Of a DNA stretch of 8,407 nucleotides, positions 5,373 through 8,407 are shown one piece after another. Made by a program: the position numbers and the translations under genes. This DNA is from Kiritimatiellia bacterium (GTDB lineage: Bacteria > Verrucomicrobiota > Kiritimatiellia > UBA8416 > SLMC01). The stretch covers positions 1-8,407 of the forward strand of contig SLMC01000182.1 of assembly GCA_007133745.1 (NCBI GenBank). Reading direction: 5' to 3'. The number at the start of each line of letters is the position of its first letter. The stretch's first letter is position 1. The notes below the pieces were generated by a model, which did not search any database, was not told the DNA's origin, and saw nothing but the letters and a program-made list of their open reading frames with translations.

Positions 5373-7120
5373 CAGGATCGCGCTCCCTCCGCCTCGCGGT
5401 TCCATTCCCGATGCAACCGAAAATATTTTCCTTGCAGGGCCAGCAGGTCCCGATGGGTCCCCTGCTCGATGATCCGGCCGCGATCCATGACCACAATCAT
5501 GTCCGCTTTCTCGATCGTCGAGAGCCGATGCGCCACCACGAAACCGGTCCGGCCTTTCAAAGCGGTGGCCAAAGCCTTTTGGATCAGGGCTTCCGACTGA
5601 CTGTCCAGGCTGGAGGTCGCCTCGTCGAGCACGAGAATGACAGGATCCTTCAGAATGGCGCGCGCGATGCTGACACGCTGACGCTCGCCGACGGACAGCT
5701 TGACGCCCTGAGCGCCGATCATCGTGTCGAATCCGTCGGGAAGCGCCATGGCCAGCTCGTAGATCTCGGCGGCGCGGGCGGCGCCTTCAACCGCCTCCCG
5801 CGAAGCGCGCGGACGGCCATAAGCGATGTTTTCAGCCAAAGTGGCATCGAAAATCACCGGGTCCTGCAGCACCACGCCGAAGAGTTGGCGAAACCAATGC
5901 AAATCCAACTCGCGAATATCGCGGCCGTCCAGCCGAACGCTGCCGCCCTGCACATCCCAATAACGCATCAGCAGGCTGGTCAAAGAGGTCTTGCCGCACC
6001 CGGTCTCGCCGACCAGCGCCACCATGGCGCCCGGATTCACCTTGAGCGACAAGCCGCGATACAACGGCTTGTCCGGGGCATAGGAAAACACCACATCCTT
6101 GAACTCGATCGTACCGCGGACGCTGTCGGGCCGGACCGGGCGGGGCGGATCGGCTACATCGGTCGGCTCGCGCAAAACGGACGCGATCCGTTCCAGCGAC
6201 ACCAGCGTTTCCACCAGTTGCCCGGCCATATTGGTCAGGCGCACCACCGGATCGATCAACGTCCACGTGTACATGCTGAAGGCTGCCAGATTGCCATAGG
6301 TCATCCCCGTCTGCGGATTCAACGCCATGAACATCGCCACCCCCACAATGGCGGTGGTTCCAAGCCCCGAAATGGCCTGACAAGCCACGCTCAGGTTCAT
6401 TTGCCCCATGGCGCTTTCCATCTCGCGGCCCAGGCTACCGGCCATGCGGCCGAGAAACACCGTGTTTTCCCATTCCTCCCGGTTATAGATTCTGACCTGA
6501 CGCACGCCCGCCACCGTTTCCTGAAGCCGACCGCCGATCTGATCGAAAATCCGGCGATGCGCGCGAGTCGCTACGCGAATGCGACGCGAGAAAAAGCGGT
6601 AGGCCAGGACATAGCAGATCATCAGCACGAAAACCAGAAGGGTCAGCTTCGTCGAGATGGACAACATAACCCATAGACAGAAGACCACGATGATGGCATC
6701 CATCAGCATGCGCACGCTTTCGCCCGTCAGCAGACGCTGCACCATGCTCACATCGTCCATGATCCGGCCGGTGATCTTGCCCGACTGATTCTCGCCGTGA
6801 TACCGCATGCTCAGCGCCAGAATTTTCCTGTACATCGCCACGCGCAGATCGGCAATCAGGCGTGTGCTCATCAGAAGAATCAGATTGATATTGAAATAGC
6901 GCAGCGTGTGCGCCGCGATCGGAGCCAGCGCCATCGCCAATACGACCCAGGGCAATTGCTCCCAGGCGCCCGGCACCACAACCCTGTCGATCAGATGCCG
7001 AGTCAGCAGCGGCGGAATCAGGACAAGCAGAATGAAAACGCCCATGCCGAACATGGCCAAAGCCAAGCGTCGCATATAGGGCTTGAAGAAGGGATAGAAG
7101 GTTTGTATCAGCGGTCTCAT
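5372..7120 (-). CDS. ABC exporter half-transporter with degenerate signature LSVGE
   Basis: This is a complete 582-residue half-transporter. The membrane domain (about 15-310) has long hydrophobic segments at 20-40, 55-75, 141-175 and 250-290, with the G-K-I-T-G-R-I-M-D-D-V coupling region at 114-124. The ATPase has Walker A G-E-T-G-C-G-K-T (371-378), Q-loop Gln419, Walker B V-I-L-V-L-D-E (494-500) with the catalytic Glu500 intact, D-loop S-S-L-D and switch His531. The signature is L-S-V-G-E (475-479) instead of LSGGQ. In the dimer this signature faces the ATP bound by the partner whose Walker B ends in Asp, so both changes meet in one site. It is the first gene of the translationally coupled ABC pair and starts 74 bp downstream of parB on the same strand. 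The ribosome site is weak. The substrate cannot be predicted. Confidence 0.9.
   Translation of the reverse strand: MRPLIQTFYPFFKPYMRRLALAMFGMGVFILLVLIPPLLTRHLIDRVVVPGAWEQLPWVVLAMALAPIAAHTLRYFNINLILLMSTRLIADLRVAMYRKILALSMRYHGENQSGKITGRIMDDVSMVQRLLTGESVRMLMDAIIVVFCLWVMLSISTKLTLLVFVLMICYVLAYRFFSRRIRVATRAHRRIFDQIGGRLQETVAGVRQVRIYNREEWENTVFLGRMAGSLGREMESAMGQMNLSVACQAISGLGTTAIVGVAMFMALNPQTGMTYGNLAAFSMYTWTLIDPVVRLTNMAGQLVETLVSLERIASVLREPTDVADPPRPVRPDSVRGTIEFKDVVFSYAPDKPLYRGLSLKVNPGAMVALVGETGCGKTSLTSLLMRYWDVQGGSVRLDGRDIRELDLHWFRQLFGVVLQDPVIFDATLAENIAYGRPRASREAVEGAARAAEIYELAMALPDGFDTMIGAQGVKLSVGERQRVSIARAILKDPVILVLDEATSSLDSQSEALIQKALATALKGRTGFVVAHRLSTIEKADMIVVMDRGRIIEQGTHRDLLALQGKYFRLHREWNREAEGARS
5383..5390 (-). 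promoter_or_regulatory. Shine-Dalgarno that sets the second ABC gene start
   Basis: On the minus strand this is GGAGGGAG, ten bases before ATG 5372. It lies inside the last codons of the upstream ABC gene. It favours the start at 5372 over the in-frame ATG at 5405, which would place this site inside the coding sequence. Confidence 0.65.
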
Positions 7121-7194
7121 GGCATCTCGTCAACGCGGCGGCGCAAGCGCCTTTGGGAAAAGGCATTCATCGTTGGGCCGCGAGCGTGACAGCG
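7121..7194. other. Short gap between parB and the ABC pair
   Basis: These 74 bases hold two overlapping small hairpins: GGCGC-AA-GCGCC (7140-7151) and GCCTTT / AAAGGC (7149-7164). Neither has a T-run on the minus strand, so read-through from parB into the ABC genes is possible. A separate promoter cannot be seen. Confidence 0.4.
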
Positions 7195-8094
7195 TTACCC
7201 CTCCGCAACGCCCAGAACCTGCAGAATGCGGTCGAGATCGTCGTTGGAATAAAAATCGATTTCAATGGTGCCCTTGCCTTTTTTGCCGTTGGCATAGGTG
7301 CGGGACGGCTGAATCCGCACGGCCGTTCCGAAAACCCGATGCAGCGTATCGGACAAGTCGCCCAGATGTTCGCGCGGCAAATCGCTGCGTGCCGCCCGCG
7401 GCTTGCGCGGCGCCTGTTGCGCCTTGCGCACGATGTTTTCCAGGCTTCTGACGGACAGGTTTTCGCTCATGGCCCGCCGGGCGCAAAACGCCTGCTCGAC
7501 CGGCGACGCCAAGCCGAGCAACGCCTTGGCATGTCCCGCGGACAGTTCGCCGCGGGCCAGCATATCGCGCACTTCCGGAGCCAAATCCAATATGCGCAAG
7601 GCATTGGCTACCGTGGCCCGGGCCTTGCCGACACGGCGGGCAATATCCTCCTGCGTAAGATGGAACTCGGTCGCCAATGCGCGATAGCCTTCGGCTTCTT
7701 CGATAATGTTCAGGTTTTCCCGCTGAAGATTCTCGATCAGCGCCAACTGCAACGCGTCTTCGTCCGAGACCTCCATGACGATGACAGGCGCTTCGGTCAA
7801 ACCGACTTCGCCGGCGGCCCGCAAACGCCGCTCGCCGGCAATCAGCTCGAAATGATCGCCCGTCGGACGCACCAGCAGCGGCTGCACGATGCCATGCTCG
7901 CGGATGGAATTGGCCAAGTCGGACAGGGCCTCCGCATCGAACGCATGACGCGGCTGCACGGAACTCTTGCGAATGCGGTCCAACGACACATGCCGAACGC
8001 CCTTCGCATCGGGCGCCTGCGCGGCGGAGTCCGATACGGTCGGCTCCTTGATCAGCGCGGCCAACCCTCTTCCCAAACTTCGTTTCGCGGCCAT
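7195..8094 (-). CDS. parB: Chromosome-partitioning protein ParB
   Basis: This 299-residue protein is a full-length chromosomal ParB, which binds parS sites near the origin, spreads as a CTP-dependent clamp and works with ParA to segregate chromosomes. The N-terminus R-S-L-G-R-G-L-A-A-L-I is the ParA-stimulating segment typical of the family. The CTP-binding domain has G-E-R-R-L-R-A-A (87-94) and E-N-L-Q-R-E-N-L-N (121-129) followed by I-E-E-A-E-G-Y. The helix-turn-helix is at about 145-170 (L-T-Q-E-D-I-A-R-R-V-G-K, then T-V-A-N-A-L-R). The C-terminal dimerisation motif G-T-I-E-I-D-F-Y-S-N-D-D-L is at 275-287. The start has a good GGAG at 8100-8103. parA is not adjacent on the downstream side, where ABC genes follow. 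A bactofilin-like gene ends 28 bp upstream, suggesting one transcript. No parS-like TGTTTCACGTGAAACA was seen in the window. Confidence 0.95.
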   Translation of the reverse strand: MAAKRSLGRGLAALIKEPTVSDSAAQAPDAKGVRHVSLDRIRKSSVQPRHAFDAEALSDLANSIREHGIVQPLLVRPTGDHFELIAGERRLRAAGEVGLTEAPVIVMEVSDEDALQLALIENLQRENLNIIEEAEGYRALATEFHLTQEDIARRVGKARATVANALRILDLAPEVRDMLARGELSAGHAKALLGLASPVEQAFCARRAMSENLSVRSLENIVRKAQQAPRKPRAARSDLPREHLGDLSDTLHRVFGTAVRIQPSRTYANGKKGKGTIEIDFYSNDDLDRILQVLGVAEG

Positions 8095-8099
8095 AGTTT

Positions 8100-8103
8100 C
8101 TCC
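8100..8103 (-). promoter_or_regulatory. Shine-Dalgarno of parB
   Basis: GGAG on the minus strand lies five bases before ATG 8094, within the 28-bp gap after the bactofilin-like stop. It supports the chosen parB start. Confidence 0.6.
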
Positions 8104-8122
8104 GTTATGTCAAAAAGGCAGC

Positions 8123-8407
8123 TTATTTTCGCGCTTTGCCTCGTGCCGCCTTGCGTTTCCCTTTTTGCGCCGTGCCGACGCTCTCCTTGCGCTTCGCGTC
8201 TGCCGATTCCCGACTTGCGCTTTGCGCGTCCGTGCCGATAGCGAGCCGAGCGGAAAGCCGGGCGCCGTCTTCGACCGCGAGACGAGGCGTGACCATCTCG
8301 CCCCGCACCACGGCGCCGGCCATAATCGACACGCTTTCCTCGGCGCGCACCTTGGCCGTCAGCCGTCCCCGCACCTCGATCTTCCGGCAGGATACGACTC
8401 GGCTGAA
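8123..8407 (-). CDS. Bactofilin-like protein, N-terminus beyond window edge
   Basis: The reading frame is open from the right edge to TAA at 8123, giving 94 visible C-terminal residues. Residues running from V-R-G-R-L-T-A through A-G-A-V-V-R-G-E-M-V-T-P-R-L-A-V-E-D-G-A-R-L show the regular short-strand Gly/Val pattern of the bactofilin beta-helix, and the M-V-T-P-R-L-x-V-E-x-G-A-x-L segment is the most characteristic part of the family. Bactofilins polymerise without nucleotide into cytoskeletal filaments involved in cell shape, stalks or chromosome organisation. After the core comes a tail of about 45 residues rich in Lys, Arg and Ala (ending K-G-K-R-K-A-A-R-G-K-A-R-K), probably disordered and possibly nucleic-acid or membrane binding. 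The gene ends 28 bp before parB on the same strand, which suggests coupling of function. The assignment rests on pattern only and on half a protein. Confidence 0.65.
   Translation of the reverse strand, partial: FSRVVSCRKIEVRGRLTAKVRAEESVSIMAGAVVRGEMVTPRLAVEDGARLSARLAIGTDAQSASRESADAKRKESVGTAQKGKRKAARGKARK

Noticed and set aside
3906..6676. Long plus-strand open frames opposite the two ABC genes
   Set aside because: They are antisense shadows in GC-rich coding DNA, with Arg/His/Gln-rich composition and no domain pattern, whereas the minus strand carries complete ABC motifs.
7140..7164. Hairpins between parB and the ABC pair as a terminator
   Set aside because: The stems are short, they overlap, and no T-run follows on the minus strand.
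7195..8407. parS site near parB
   Set aside because: I looked for TGTTTCACGTGAAACA and close variants on both strands throughout the window and saw none.

Overview
The window looks like a chromosomal segment from a moderately GC-rich bacterium, most plausibly of the PVC superphylum (Kiritimatiellota, Lentisphaerota or relatives). This is inferred from four things: a CxPSR-type sulfatase, a ParB gene beside a bactofilin-like gene, short lipoproteins of the redoxin and DsbD-N types, and intergenic DNA made of degenerate 6- and 7-base tandem repeats. No phylogenetic marker is present, so the assignment is tentative.

Layout. Positions 1-1423 hold two minus-strand lipoprotein genes: a DsbD N-terminal-domain-like protein (578-1423), then a redoxin/thioredoxin-like protein (1-516, cut by the left edge). 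Together they look like an extracytoplasmic thiol-redox module. Positions 1424-1807 are non-coding and hold a perfect 14-bp palindrome, a 10-bp direct repeat, an inverted repeat, hexamer and heptamer tandem arrays and a GC hairpin. A plus-strand sulfatase follows (1808-3337). Positions 3338-3536 separate it from the convergent genes on its right and hold six hairpins in a row, including two inverted copies of one 22-bp palindrome (REPIN-like). From 3537 to the right edge everything is on the minus strand, in transcription order: a bactofilin-like C-terminus (cut by the right edge), parB, and two ABC exporter half-transporters joined by a TGATG stop/start overlap.

How the genes work together. 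The two ABC half-transporters very likely form a heterodimeric exporter. The downstream subunit has Asp where the catalytic Glu should be, and the upstream subunit has a degenerate signature (LSVGE), so both defects fall in the same composite ATP site. The bactofilin-parB adjacency suggests a link between cytoskeleton and chromosome segregation. The sulfatase stands alone and lacks a visible signal peptide. I found no convincing wholly new multi-gene system. The least explained parts are the two repeat-rich intergenic regions.
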